A stretch of 64,000 bases of DNA from Sporomusaceae bacterium UBA7701 (GTDB taxonomy: Bacteria; Bacillota; Negativicutes; Sporomusales; UBA7701): the NCBI GenBank assembly GCA_002482545.1, contig DLGF01000020.1, positions 62,001 through 126,000 on the forward strand. The letters run 5' to 3'. This document shows positions 34,373 to 41,409 of this stretch, piece by piece. The notes under the pieces are model-generated. The model did not search any database, was not told the origin of the DNA, and saw nothing but the letters and a program-made list of their open reading frames with translations. Within the stretch, counting starts at the first letter, position 1, and each line of letters opens with the position of its first letter. Made by a program: the position numbers and the translations under genes.

Positions 34373-34738
34373 ATTGATAAAAAGAGTTGCCTTATTATTG
34401 TCCTTGCTGCTCTTTTGGCTGGCGCTGCCGGGTACATGCTCGGCGCATCAGGTAACGGAGGAGCAATTGACCAGGTTAGAGCAGATATTCAGTCAGTTAG
34501 AGCAGAACAACAGTCAATTATTGACCGACTTGGAACAATCGAAAACCGACTTGGGAGAGACGCGGCGGAAGCTGGAAGGATATCGGACGGACTTGGCGAA
34601 GCTGCAGGCGGACTTGCTGGCGTTGAAGAGCGAATCGGCGCAGGCCAGACAAGAGCTGGAGACAGCCAACGCCTCATTGGCGAAGGCCAATCAATCCTTG
34701 GCGCAATACGCGAAGGCGGCCAAGGCGCAAAGCGATAG
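34373..34738 (+). CDS. overlapping-frame lysis protein A (membrane helix plus coiled coil)
   Basis: About 121 residues in the frame one base before the next entry. It begins near an ATT at 34373 or, less likely, in frame from the ATG at 34319. A hydrophobic segment (CLIIVLAALLAGAAGYMLGA) is followed by a long helix (IDQVRADIQSVRAEQQSIID ... RIGAGQTRAGDSQRLIGEGQ). Sequences of this kind recur in Negativicute-like prophages right after the endolysin. It is completely overlapped by the frame from 34374 and could form a spanin-like or lysis-accessory pair with it. Confidence 0.55.
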   Translation: MDKKSCLIIVLAALLAGAAGYMLGASGNGGAIDQVRADIQSVRAEQQSIIDRLGTIENRLGRDAAEAGRISDGLGEAAGGLAGVEERIGAGQTRAGDSQRLIGEGQSILGAIREGGQGAKR

Positions 34739-34796
34739 CCTGAAGCTGCAGCGCAATTTATGCCTGCTCGCCGCCGTGTTTTTCGCCGTCAAATGA
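34374..34796 (+). CDS. overlapping-frame lysis protein B (signal/anchor plus coiled coil)
   Basis: 140 residues from a TTG at 34374 eight bases after a GGGGGGG tract. A signal-anchor (RVALLLSLLLFWLALPGTCSA) is followed by a 95-residue coiled coil with heptad Leu (TEEQLTRLEQIFSQLEQNNS ... SAQARQELETANASLAKANQ) and a second hydrophobic end (LCLLAAVFFAVK). The architecture matches Rz-like spanins or envelope-spanning lysis factors, plausible in a diderm Negativicute. It shares DNA with protein A in a different frame and probably the same ribosome binding site. Confidence 0.65.
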   Translation: MIKRVALLLSLLLFWLALPGTCSAHQVTEEQLTRLEQIFSQLEQNNSQLLTDLEQSKTDLGETRRKLEGYRTDLAKLQADLLALKSESAQARQELETANASLAKANQSLAQYAKAAKAQSDSLKLQRNLCLLAAVFFAVK

Positions 34797-34909
34797 CGGC
34801 CCCGCCTCGGCAGGGGTTGTTGTTTGTTGCCGCCCGGAGGCTTAGCCGGGGCAATCCCCGGGACCATCATTTTTTGACCGGAGCGGTGGGCGCTGGCGGA
34901 AACAGGGAA

Positions 34910-34935
34910 GGAGAGGCGGATGCCTCTCCTTTTTT
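34910..34935. terminator. terminator at the right end of the prophage
   Basis: GGAGAGGC pairs with GCCTCTCC around GGAT, followed by six T. It ends plus-strand transcription from the lysis cassette and overlaps the stop of the minus-strand lipoprotein gene. Confidence 0.85.
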
Positions 34936-35764
34936 AGTCCGGTATGGGGATGTTGTTTTCATGGCAGTATTCGTGAACCTGATTCAGCAGGGCCTGCACA
35001 ATGGAGCCCTGGGAGATTTTCGTCCACCCTTCGGTCCCGGTGTCCCGCGCGACTTCCTGGCCGGCGCTGTTGTAGGCGACGCGGCTGACGCCTCGGAACC
35101 GGTTCTCAAGGGGTTTGAGTTCCATTTGGCCGACTTCGTACCGTACGCCTTTCGGCGTTTCCTGGTCATAGACGACGCGGGCGGTGAAGAAGAGGGAATC
35201 CTCCTCCAACTTCACGCTGGCCGGGTCGAAAAAGAGCAGGGCGGTCGGATAGGAGCCCGCGAAACGGTAATCGACGGTGATGTAGGGAGGAGTGGTCGTC
35301 CGGATCGGCAGCTTCTTGGCGAGGCAATAGTCGATGATGCCCTGGAATTCCTTGGCCAGGGGGCCGGCGGGGCTGACGAAGGAGTAGTAGGAATAGCCTT
35401 CGGCCTTGACGACTTCTTCTTTCTCGTCCATGCTGGCGTCGGCGATTTTTTCGCCGGCGGCGTTATAGCCGGTAATAGACAGCAGTTTAACGAGCCGCTC
35501 ATCGGGCTTTAGCTGAAGTTTCCAGACCGAAAACTTGACGCCGTTCTCGCCCGGCGTCGCCGCCGTATAGCGGATGTCGGCGAGGACAACGTTATCGGCT
35601 ACCTTCAGCGTGCGGGGGTCGAGGTGGACTTGGTCGCCTTTTTCGTTGGTGAACAGGTACTGCTGGGAAGCGGTGTCCGCTTCGCTCGGCTTGGCGTTCA
35701 GGCCGGCGCAGCCTGCCAGAACGACCAGGAAGAGAAGAGTCATAGCGACTATGGCGTGGCGCAT
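34934..35764 (-). CDS. lipoprotein with two tandem copies of an unknown domain
   Basis: 276 residues with the lipobox LLFLVVLAGC at residues 10-19. After the linker, residues about 35-150 and 155-275 look like two copies of the same domain. Each has a beta start ending in FDP/LDPRTL-type sequence, then an RYTAATPGENG or RVVYDQETPKG strand, a KLxLKPxExR strand, a GYNAAG/AYNSAGQE turn and a C-terminal helix ending in YCLAKKLPI / YCHENNIPI. The fold resembles surface-adhesin-E-like or related beta domains but is unassigned. It is probably the host gene flanking the prophage on the right. Confidence 0.7.
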   Translation of the reverse strand: MRHAIVAMTLLFLVVLAGCAGLNAKPSEADTASQQYLFTNEKGDQVHLDPRTLKVADNVVLADIRYTAATPGENGVKFSVWKLQLKPDERLVKLLSITGYNAAGEKIADASMDEKEEVVKAEGYSYYSFVSPAGPLAKEFQGIIDYCLAKKLPIRTTTPPYITVDYRFAGSYPTALLFFDPASVKLEEDSLFFTARVVYDQETPKGVRYEVGQMELKPLENRFRGVSRVAYNSAGQEVARDTGTEGWTKISQGSIVQALLNQVHEYCHENNIPIPD

Positions 35765-36193
35765 GGGGGAGCTCCTTTCCGGAATGACGGTTTCGCCATT
35801 GGCATGGCGCGGCGAAATTTAATATTAGACGTGTGGTCCGTTAATTCCTGCCAGCCGTATCCATGGGCCCAAGGAGCGTTCCATTGGAACGGAGCGGCGG
35901 CCATCGCATACAGCCGGTTGTTTTGGCGAAAGCTAACCGGTATGACCGCCTGCGCGGGCGGGAAAGGCTCTAAATTACCGCCAGGCCCCAGGATTTGAAT
36001 TTTTACAGCGATAAGCCGGGCTGAGGAGTCCGGAAACCGCCAAGGCCATCTTGCATAAATTGGCAGAACAGGTTACGCTGGTGGATAATAGTCTATAATG
36101 TAAGAGACCTGTTATTCAGCGGCTATTGGGTTGTCTGGAGTTTGGCGCTACGATCTAGGAACAGGCGACAGGTTTTCGAAGCGGGGGATTGGG
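35765..36193. other. intergenic region between divergent lipoprotein and murI genes
   Basis: About 430 bases without a credible gene. A TATAAT at 36094-36099 with weak -35 candidates could be the murI promoter. A good Shine-Dalgarno (AGGAGCTCC on the opposite strand) lies at 35767-35776 before the lipoprotein. Nothing else recognised. Confidence 0.4.
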
Positions 36194-36976
36194 ATGAAGA
36201 TCGGTTTTTTCGATTCGGGCGTCGGCGGGATGACGGTGCTCTGGCGGGCGCTGAGGCTGCTGCCCCGGGAGGATTATATCTATTTCGCCGATACGGCTCA
36301 CGTGCCCTACGGGGAAAAAACGAAAAGCGAGGTACGCGGCTTCGTGTTTGAGGCGGTCGAGTTCCTGGCCGGGAAAAACATCAAGGCCCTGGTGATTGCC
36401 TGCAATGCCGCGACCAGCGCCGCGGCGAAGGAGCTTAGAAAAGAGTTCGGGTTTCCGATTATCGGCATCGAGCCCGCCGTCAAGCCGGCCATTCAGCGAA
36501 GCCAGCAAAAAGGCAAGCGGGTGCTGGTGCTGTCCACCCATCTGACGCTCCGCGAGGAGAAATACAATAATCTCGTGGCCAGGCTGGACGATGCCGGGCT
36601 GGTGGACGGCCTGGCGCTGCCGGGGCTGGTCGCGTTCGCCGAGCGGTTTGAATTCCGCCCCGAGGTTGTCCTGCCTTATATTAAGGAAGAGTTGGCCCGT
36701 TTCACTGTGGAGCGGTATGGCACGGTGGTCCTGGGGTGCACCCATTTTCCGCTGTTTACCGACATGCTCCGGCAGCTTTTTCCCGCCGGGACCGATATCA
36801 TCGACGGCGGGCTGGGGACGGCCATGAATCTGAAGCGGATCCTGACCGAGCAGAAGCTGCTGAACGGCGGCTCCGGGGAAATTGAGTATTACAGTTCCGG
36901 CAGCAAAATAGAAGACGGCGAGAAGCTGGACCGGTATAGCGGCCTGCTGGCACGGCTGGATCATATATACGGTTAG
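36194..36976 (+). CDS. murI: glutamate racemase
   Basis: 260 residues from the ATG at 36194. The catalytic cysteines are Cys70 in VIACNAATSAAA and Cys182 in VVLGCTHFPLF, with Asp7 in FFDSGVGGMTV and the family's typical spacing. The enzyme interconverts L- and D-glutamate without cofactor and supplies D-Glu for peptidoglycan. Most MurI read ACNTA where this has ACNAA, a small variation. The pgeF gene follows after 35 bases, so the two may share a transcript. Confidence 0.95.
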   Translation: MKIGFFDSGVGGMTVLWRALRLLPREDYIYFADTAHVPYGEKTKSEVRGFVFEAVEFLAGKNIKALVIACNAATSAAAKELRKEFGFPIIGIEPAVKPAIQRSQQKGKRVLVLSTHLTLREEKYNNLVARLDDAGLVDGLALPGLVAFAERFEFRPEVVLPYIKEELARFTVERYGTVVLGCTHFPLFTDMLRQLFPAGTDIIDGGLGTAMNLKRILTEQKLLNGGSGEIEYYSSGSKIEDGEKLDRYSGLLARLDHIYG

Positions 36977-37011
36977 GTTGGAAGCCCTTATTTTCAGGAG
37001 GAGATTCATAA

Positions 37012-37830
37012 GTGAATTTTAATATCCGCCAGGCCCCAAACGGCGTATGGTATGGAAGTTTTCCCGAGTTTGACCGGTTGGGCGTCCGGCATGGTTTTGC
37101 CACCCGCCTGGGCGGCGCCAGCGAAGGACCGTATAAATCGCTCAATCTGGTGTTTCGCGCCCGGGACGAAGTGGAAAATGTCATCGGCAACCGGCGGAAG
37201 TTTTGCGAGGCCGTCGGGGTCGACCTGACCCGGGCGGTCGGCGGCCATCAGGTCCACGGGGACCGGGTGGGGGTGGTCGCGCCGGGCGACGCCGGCAAAG
37301 GGGCCGCCTCGTCTGACGGGCTGGAAGGAACCGACGCCTTGATTACGAATGTGCCGGGGGTGCCCCTGATGATCTTTTTTGCCGATTGCGTTCCCCTCTT
37401 GCTGGTGGACCCGGTGCGCAAGGCGGTCGGGGCGTGCCACGCCGGGTGGCGGGGCACGGTCGCCCGGATCGGGGCGAAAACCGTGCAGGCCATGGAGCGC
37501 CACTTCGGCACCCGGCCGCAGGATTGCCGGATTGCCCTGGGGCCGTCGATCGGTCCCTGCTGCTACGAGGTGGACGACAGCGTGATGAACCGCTTCCGGG
37601 AAGCCTTTGACTGGTGGGAAGCGGCCGCCGTCCGGCGCGGGGAAAAATGGCTGCTCAACCTGTGGGAGGCCAACCGGCGCCAGCTTATCGACGCCGGCGT
37701 GCCTGCCGGGAACATCGCGATGAGCGACGCCTGTACGGCCTGCAATACCCCGCTCTTTTTCTCCTACCGGGCGGAGAACGGCGATACCGGCAATCTGGCC
37801 GCCGTCATTTCGCTGCAGGAGGGCTGCTGA
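37012..37830 (+). CDS. pgeF: peptidoglycan editing factor PgeF (YfiH, multicopper-polyphenol-oxidase-fold)
   Basis: 272 residues from a GTG at 37012 with AGGAGG at 36996-37001. The conserved residues of the YfiH/laccase-domain family are present: HQVHGDRV, then ADCVPLLLVDP, ACHAGWRGTVARI and ALGPSIGPCCYEV. In other bacteria this family removes wrongly incorporated amino acids (for example L-Ser) from UDP-MurNAc peptides, and some members hydrolyse adenosine. Neighbouring murI supports a cell-wall role. A hairpin terminator follows. Confidence 0.92.
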   Translation: MNFNIRQAPNGVWYGSFPEFDRLGVRHGFATRLGGASEGPYKSLNLVFRARDEVENVIGNRRKFCEAVGVDLTRAVGGHQVHGDRVGVVAPGDAGKGAASSDGLEGTDALITNVPGVPLMIFFADCVPLLLVDPVRKAVGACHAGWRGTVARIGAKTVQAMERHFGTRPQDCRIALGPSIGPCCYEVDDSVMNRFREAFDWWEAAAVRRGEKWLLNLWEANRRQLIDAGVPAGNIAMSDACTACNTPLFFSYRAENGDTGNLAAVISLQEGC

Positions 37831-37869
37831 AGCGCCGCTTGACCCGACGTTCCTTTGCAAGCCAAACCC

Positions 37870-37895
37870 AAGGCCGGCACAGCTGTGCCGGCCTT
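37870..37895 (+). terminator. hairpin terminator after pgeF
   Basis: AAGGCCGGCAC pairs perfectly with GTGCCGGCCTT around AGCT. The downstream T content is only moderate (CGCTATTTGTTGG). Confidence 0.6.
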
Positions 37896-37933
37896 CGCTA
37901 TTTGTTGGTCGTCCCGGGCGATCTTTCAAATCA

Positions 37934-37962
37934 TTGGAAAAACCAATAAACTACGCTACAAT
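37934..37962 (+). promoter_or_regulatory. sigma-70-type promoter for the PrdD/PrdE-like pair
   Basis: TTGGAA (37934-37939) and TACAAT (37957-37962) with a 17-base spacer, 67 bases before the ATG at 38029. Confidence 0.6.
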
Positions 37963-38028
37963 AAATGTAAGAGTTGAATTATCGAAAGATTGAGTGTTTT
38001 TCAGAATGCCGGAAAGGGGATTGGTAAT

Positions 38029-38790
38029 ATGGCGCAAGAAAAAGTAGTAAGGCGGCTGGTAATTAAAGCTTTTCATATTCAAAACGCCGTTTTAGGAAAA
38101 GATAATGATGTAACCTGTGATGGGAAATTGACAATCCATGATGAAGTATTGCTGGAAATTCTTAAAGAAGAGCCAGCTGTCGCGAAGATCGACATTGCTA
38201 TCATTCAACCCGGCGACTATGATCGGCATACCAATGCCATCCTGGATTTTATCCCGCTTTCAACAAAAGTTTCGGGGAAATTGGGAGAGGGAGTTACCCA
38301 TACGTTGACAGGAGTGTATTTCATGTTGACCGCCATTGATACAACGGGCAGGCAAGTAGCCCGATCGGGTTCTCCCTATGGATTGTTGAAAGACCATGTA
38401 TGCCTGGGGAAAGCAGGCACCCCCAGCGCCGCCGATTACATCATAGCTTTTAATGTTACCCTGGATGGGGAAACCAGTCATACGCGAAATACTGTAACAG
38501 CCGCCCATCGGGCCTGCGATAGGTTTTGCCAGATATTTAGAAATAAGATGAAAAAATTCGATGGAAATAAATGTACGGAGCAACATGAATTTTTGGACAA
38601 AATAAAAGAAGCTAAATTCAGGGTGGCTATATTCAAACAAGTACCGGGGCAGGGAGCCATGTTTAACACCCATGTTTTTTCGCATGAACCTTCCGGCAAT
38701 CTGAGCGGGAAATCCGTTATTGATATGGAAAATGTTCCGGTTGTCCTGACGCCTAATCAATATAGAGACGGCGCCCTGCGCGCCATGTAG
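38029..38790 (+). CDS. PrdD-like protein of the glycine/D-proline reductase component B family
   Basis: 253 residues from the ATG at 38029 (GGAAAGGGGA upstream). The segments AVLGKDNDVTCDGKLTIHDE, LGEGVTHTLTGVYFMLTAID and DETSHTRN-like NTVTAAHRACDRFCQIFRNK are characteristic of the GrdE/PrdA proprotein superfamily and of the PrdD protein of D-proline reductase clusters. PrdD lacks the full proprotein length and is not catalytic by itself in known systems. Here no PrdA, PrdB or selenoprotein GrdB gene is nearby, so the gene is an orphan. It forms a two-gene operon with the PrdE-like gene. The overall family is fairly clear; the precise role is not. Confidence 0.65.
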   Translation: MAQEKVVRRLVIKAFHIQNAVLGKDNDVTCDGKLTIHDEVLLEILKEEPAVAKIDIAIIQPGDYDRHTNAILDFIPLSTKVSGKLGEGVTHTLTGVYFMLTAIDTTGRQVARSGSPYGLLKDHVCLGKAGTPSAADYIIAFNVTLDGETSHTRNTVTAAHRACDRFCQIFRNKMKKFDGNKCTEQHEFLDKIKEAKFRVAIFKQVPGQGAMFNTHVFSHEPSGNLSGKSVIDMENVPVVLTPNQYRDGALRAM

Positions 38791-38807
38791 CAAAGGAGGG
38801 CTGGTTC

Positions 38808-39284
38808 ATGGGAGTAAGCGCGTCGACAAAGGAAACTACTTTGCATTATTTCCGGGATCCTTTGGTGAATTTAGTGGCGCAAGATGCAGATGTTGATTTG
38901 ACTGGAATTGTAATTATCGGTGTGCCGCAGGATCAGGAGAGCAAAATACTGGCATCCGAATTGGCGGCCAATTGGGCGGAAGCCATGCGGTTGGACGGAG
39001 CGATCGTTACTACCGAAGGATGGGGAAACGACCATATCGATTTTGCAGAATTGGTAGAGCTGTTGGCGGTGAGGGATATCGCAGTATCCGGGCTTAGCTT
39101 TATCGGCGGGGAAGGTTTTGTGGTTTCGAATGAATATATGGATACCATTGTTGATTTCAATAAATCCGAAGAAGGCTATGAGACCGGCCGGATCGGCGAG
39201 AACAATGCAGATTTGTTGGATGCGAAAAAAGCATTGGCGTTTTTAAAATTAAAGATGCAAAAGAAGAAAGGAATAAAACGATAG
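38808..39284 (+). CDS. PrdE-like protein of the glycine/D-proline reductase component B family
   Basis: 158 residues, with AAGGAGGGC before the ATG and 17 bases after the preceding stop. The sequence includes GIVIIGVPQDQESKILASEL, RLDGAIVTTEGWGNDHIDFA and SGLSFIGGEGFVVSNEYMDT. The start GIVI(I/L)GVPQDxE and the TxEGWGNxHxDFxxL motif are typical of the C-terminal half of PrdA/GrdE proprotein relatives, and of PrdE. Substrate and partner are unknown. Lys-rich C-terminus. No in-frame TGA suggests selenocysteine. Confidence 0.62.
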   Translation: MGVSASTKETTLHYFRDPLVNLVAQDADVDLTGIVIIGVPQDQESKILASELAANWAEAMRLDGAIVTTEGWGNDHIDFAELVELLAVRDIAVSGLSFIGGEGFVVSNEYMDTIVDFNKSEEGYETGRIGENNADLLDAKKALAFLKLKMQKKKGIKR

Positions 39285-39436
39285 GGGCGAATTTTTTCGC
39301 AAAACGCTAATTTGCGTATCACACTGGCGGCAAATCACTGAAATAAACCAATATTAAAATCCCGGAAGCCTTATAAGAACCGCCGCCAAATAGGACTGAG
39401 GACCCAAGGATGCACGACTTTGGTCCTGGAAAAATA

Positions 39437-39465
39437 TTGACAGTTTTTGACGAAAAGTGTAGAAT
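39437..39465 (+). promoter_or_regulatory. promoter of the c-di-GMP riboswitch transcript
   Basis: TTGACA (39437-39442) and TAGAAT (39460-39465) with a 17-base spacer, ending about 19 bases before the aptamer. Confidence 0.8.
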
Positions 39466-39483
39466 TTAATTTGAATAATAAAA

Positions 39484-39566
39484 GAATCTATAGGCAAACT
39501 TATCGAAAGATAAGGACGCAAAGCTATGGGTCTACGGACAGAGGGTCTATGATTGCCAGGTTGCAT
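39484..39566 (+). ncRNA. cyclic di-GMP-I (GEMM-I) riboswitch aptamer
   Basis: The aptamer contains GGCAAAC, then a stem closed by a GAAA tetraloop (CTTATCGAAAGATAAG), then GACGCAAAGC, then a second hairpin around GGGTCTA...GGGTCTA and the closing GATTGCCAGGTTGCATC. This is the order of conserved elements of the GEMM-I class: GGCAAACC, the GNRA-tetraloop P2 and GACGCAAAGCC that form the ligand pocket and tetraloop-receptor contact. It should sense the second messenger cyclic di-GMP and control the lipoprotein gene at 39729. Confidence 0.9.
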
Positions 39567-39586
39567 CCGATAGCGGATTGTATTTT

Positions 39587-39624
39587 AGCACCCGTCTGTC
39601 TTTTTTGACGGGTGCTTTTGTTTG
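39587..39624 (+). terminator. expression-platform terminator of the c-di-GMP riboswitch
   Basis: AGCACCCGTC pairs with GACGGGTGCT and is followed by TTTGTTTG. It lies about 20 bases after the aptamer, before the gene start at 39729. This suggests ligand-dependent transcription termination. Confidence 0.85.
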
Positions 39625-39728
39625 TCCTGAGAAGAATATCTTTAAGCAATCGTGTTAGGGGAATTGTATGGATTTGGGGATGTTATCGATGCCTATAGCC
39701 TGTGCACAGAAGTTTGAAAGGAGAATGT

Positions 39729-40370
39729 ATGCGTATTATAAAAATTCTGATCATCGCGTGTCTGAGTGTACTTTTGACGGCTTGCGGAACAAACTTTTCT
39801 TCAGGAGCCGGGGATGCCGGCAACTCGCACGCAAGCAGGGATCCTAAGACGGAAACGGCGTCGGAGACTTCCCCAAATCAGGCGGCGACACCGGCGAAAA
39901 CTCCCGGCAGAGTAGAGATATCTTTTGATTTCAATCGAAGCTTTAAAATGGCAAGCGATCAGTTGGCAGTATGGGTGGAGGACGAACAAGGAAACCATAT
40001 CAGAACGCTGTTTGTCACCAAGTTTACGGCCAACGGGGGATATCGCCAACGGCCTGAATCGGTGCCCAACTGGCAGAGGGCTTTTCAGCCAGAGCAGGCA
40101 AATCGCGCTGTCTTTGACTCTATTGCCTCAGCGACCTTGCAAACGGGACGGATTTCAGTAATCTGGGACTGCCTTGATCAAAACGGTGAAGCAGTTGCCG
40201 CCGGCCGCTATATTTATAAAGTGGAGGCAAATATAGAATGGCAAAAAGTCGACTTATGGCAGGGGGATATTACCGTAGGCTCATCGCCTTCCCAGGCGGA
40301 CGCCCGATTTGTGCAAGGCGACGGCAGTAAACTGCAAGCAGTGAGGGCTGCTTTTGTGCCCTCCAATTAA
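39729..40370 (+). CDS. DUF2271/FlgD-Ig-like lipoprotein under c-di-GMP control
   Basis: 213 residues from the ATG at 39729, preceded by GAAAGGAGAATGT. Lipobox LSVLLTAC ends at Cys19. The middle LAVWVEDEQGNHIRTLFVTK and RPESVPNWQRAF match the DUF2271 pattern of exported proteins. The C-terminus WDCLDQNGEAVAAGRYIYKV resembles the Ig-like domain of FlgD (G...V..G.Y.YxVE). The mature protein should be attached to the outer leaflet of the membrane. The riboswitch suggests expression linked to the motile/sessile switch. Confidence 0.75.
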   Translation: MRIIKILIIACLSVLLTACGTNFSSGAGDAGNSHASRDPKTETASETSPNQAATPAKTPGRVEISFDFNRSFKMASDQLAVWVEDEQGNHIRTLFVTKFTANGGYRQRPESVPNWQRAFQPEQANRAVFDSIASATLQTGRISVIWDCLDQNGEAVAAGRYIYKVEANIEWQKVDLWQGDITVGSSPSQADARFVQGDGSKLQAVRAAFVPSN

Positions 40371-40427
40371 TGCGGGAATCTTATCTTCCCCGAAATGGCG
40401 CGGCAAAAGGCAAAATAAAGATCGCGG

Positions 40428-40460
40428 AACCGAAAGTCTGCCACAGGCTTTCGGTTTTGC
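40428..40460 (+). terminator. intrinsic terminator after the lipoprotein gene
   Basis: AACCGAAAG (40428-40436) pairs with CTTTCGGTT (40448-40456) and is followed by TTGCTTTT. Confidence 0.85.
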
Positions 40461-40822
40461 TTTTCCAGTAAACTTTCTGTCGGGCGTTATTGGCGCCATG
40501 TCATATTCCTAGCGGAACCGTTACCTCCCGGGAATTTCGCCGCCGCCATCAGGCAGCCTGAGTAGGATCACTTTAATGATTGCATATTTCTCTCGACTTG
40601 CCGTTAAATTTATGTTATTTGTTGGTAAACATCTGTTGAAGATTGTCGCATACCATCGGGCCATACTGCGGGGGTTGCCGGCTGCCGTCAGGCCAAGAAA
40701 AAACGCCCGCTGGAGGGGCGCCTTTCCGTGAGGGGAATGGACAGGCATTGCGTGTTTTCATGAGAGTAATCCCGTCTCCCATTGACGCATAATCTGGTTG
40801 ACCGGCGGCTAGTCTATTGGTT

Positions 40823-40844
40823 ATCATATAGATATATAGATGAT
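40823..40844. promoter_or_regulatory. candidate ArsR-family operator
   Basis: ATCATATAGATATATAGATGAT is a near-perfect AT-rich inverted repeat (arms ATCATATA and TATAGATGAT with one extra base). Such 12-2-12-like sites bind ArsR/SmtB dimers. It lies about 170 bases upstream of the arsR-like gene. The rest of 40461-41016 shows no credible gene. Confidence 0.45.
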
Positions 40845-41016
40845 TGTCGATGTAATTTCAGTTGATAGAGCTGCTCGCGAGCAAGGTTGCATCGAAGCTT
40901 TGCCGATCCATCCGGTTTTCAGGGCCCGGACGACGAGATCGTGAATGGGGTGCGGGCGGTTTCAGCGGGATTAAAGACCGGATTATTACGACTTCTGGCG
41001 AGAGGGGTGAGCCAAG

Positions 41017-41316
41017 GTGAAGGAACAAGCGGAAATCTTCAAAGCGTTAGGGGATCCGGTCCGCCTGGAAATTATCAAGCTGCTTCTGGGCAAAGAATTG
41101 TGCGTCTGCGACATTTTGAGCGCCTTCAAAGTCTCGCAGCCAACTATTTCTCATCATTTGAAGGCGTTGAAGTACGCCGGATTGGTCAATGACCAGCGCG
41201 AAGGAAAGTGGATCTACTATAGCCTGGCTCCGGAGGCGTTTGCGCAGGCGAACGCGGTGCTTCAGGAATTCGCGGCGAAATCGGTGGCGAAGGAGCGGGG
41301 GAGGACCTGTGAGTAA
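41017..41316 (+). CDS. ArsR-family metalloregulator upstream of hgcAB
   Basis: 99 residues from a GTG at 41017, preceded by GAGAGGGGTG. It is a winged helix-turn-helix: AEIFKALGDPVRLEIIKLLL, then ELCVCDIL (Cys29 and Cys31, the alpha-3 thiol site that binds As(III)/Sb(III)-like ligands), then VSQPTISHHLKALKYAGLVN and GKWIYYSL. It should repress when no thiophilic metal is bound. It is 94 bases upstream of hgcA on the same strand. An ArsR-type gene beside hgcAB is known from other mercury methylators, so joint regulation is likely. Confidence 0.9.
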   Translation: MKEQAEIFKALGDPVRLEIIKLLLGKELCVCDILSAFKVSQPTISHHLKALKYAGLVNDQREGKWIYYSLAPEAFAQANAVLQEFAAKSVAKERGRTCE

Positions 41317-41409
41317 GGCCTTCGGGGTTATAGCGAGGCGGAGAGATTTATAAGTAAGACGGCGATCTATACAAAATTGGGCGATTAACGGATGGAGAGG
41401 AGTATTGCT

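Larger units (their letters stand above)
19894..34796 (+). mobile_element. degraded prophage (podovirus/P22-like gene order)
   Basis: Small terminase, large terminase, P22-type portal, stabilisation/tail protein, fibre-like protein, virion proteins, holin, endolysin and an overlapping spanin-like pair lie in canonical late-gene order on the plus strand. Integrase, excisionase, repressor, replication genes and any recognisable major capsid protein are absent. The large terminase is internally deleted, a tail-collar gene and a structural gene are frameshifted, and low-G+C cargo occupies the head-gene region. No flanking direct repeat (att site) was found by eye, and no tRNA adjoins either end. 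Confidence 0.85.

Noticed and set aside
38029..39284. Selenocysteine (in-frame TGA) in the PrdD/PrdE-like genes
   Set aside because: Both frames are continuous and end in normal stops without a recognised SECIS-like hairpin.
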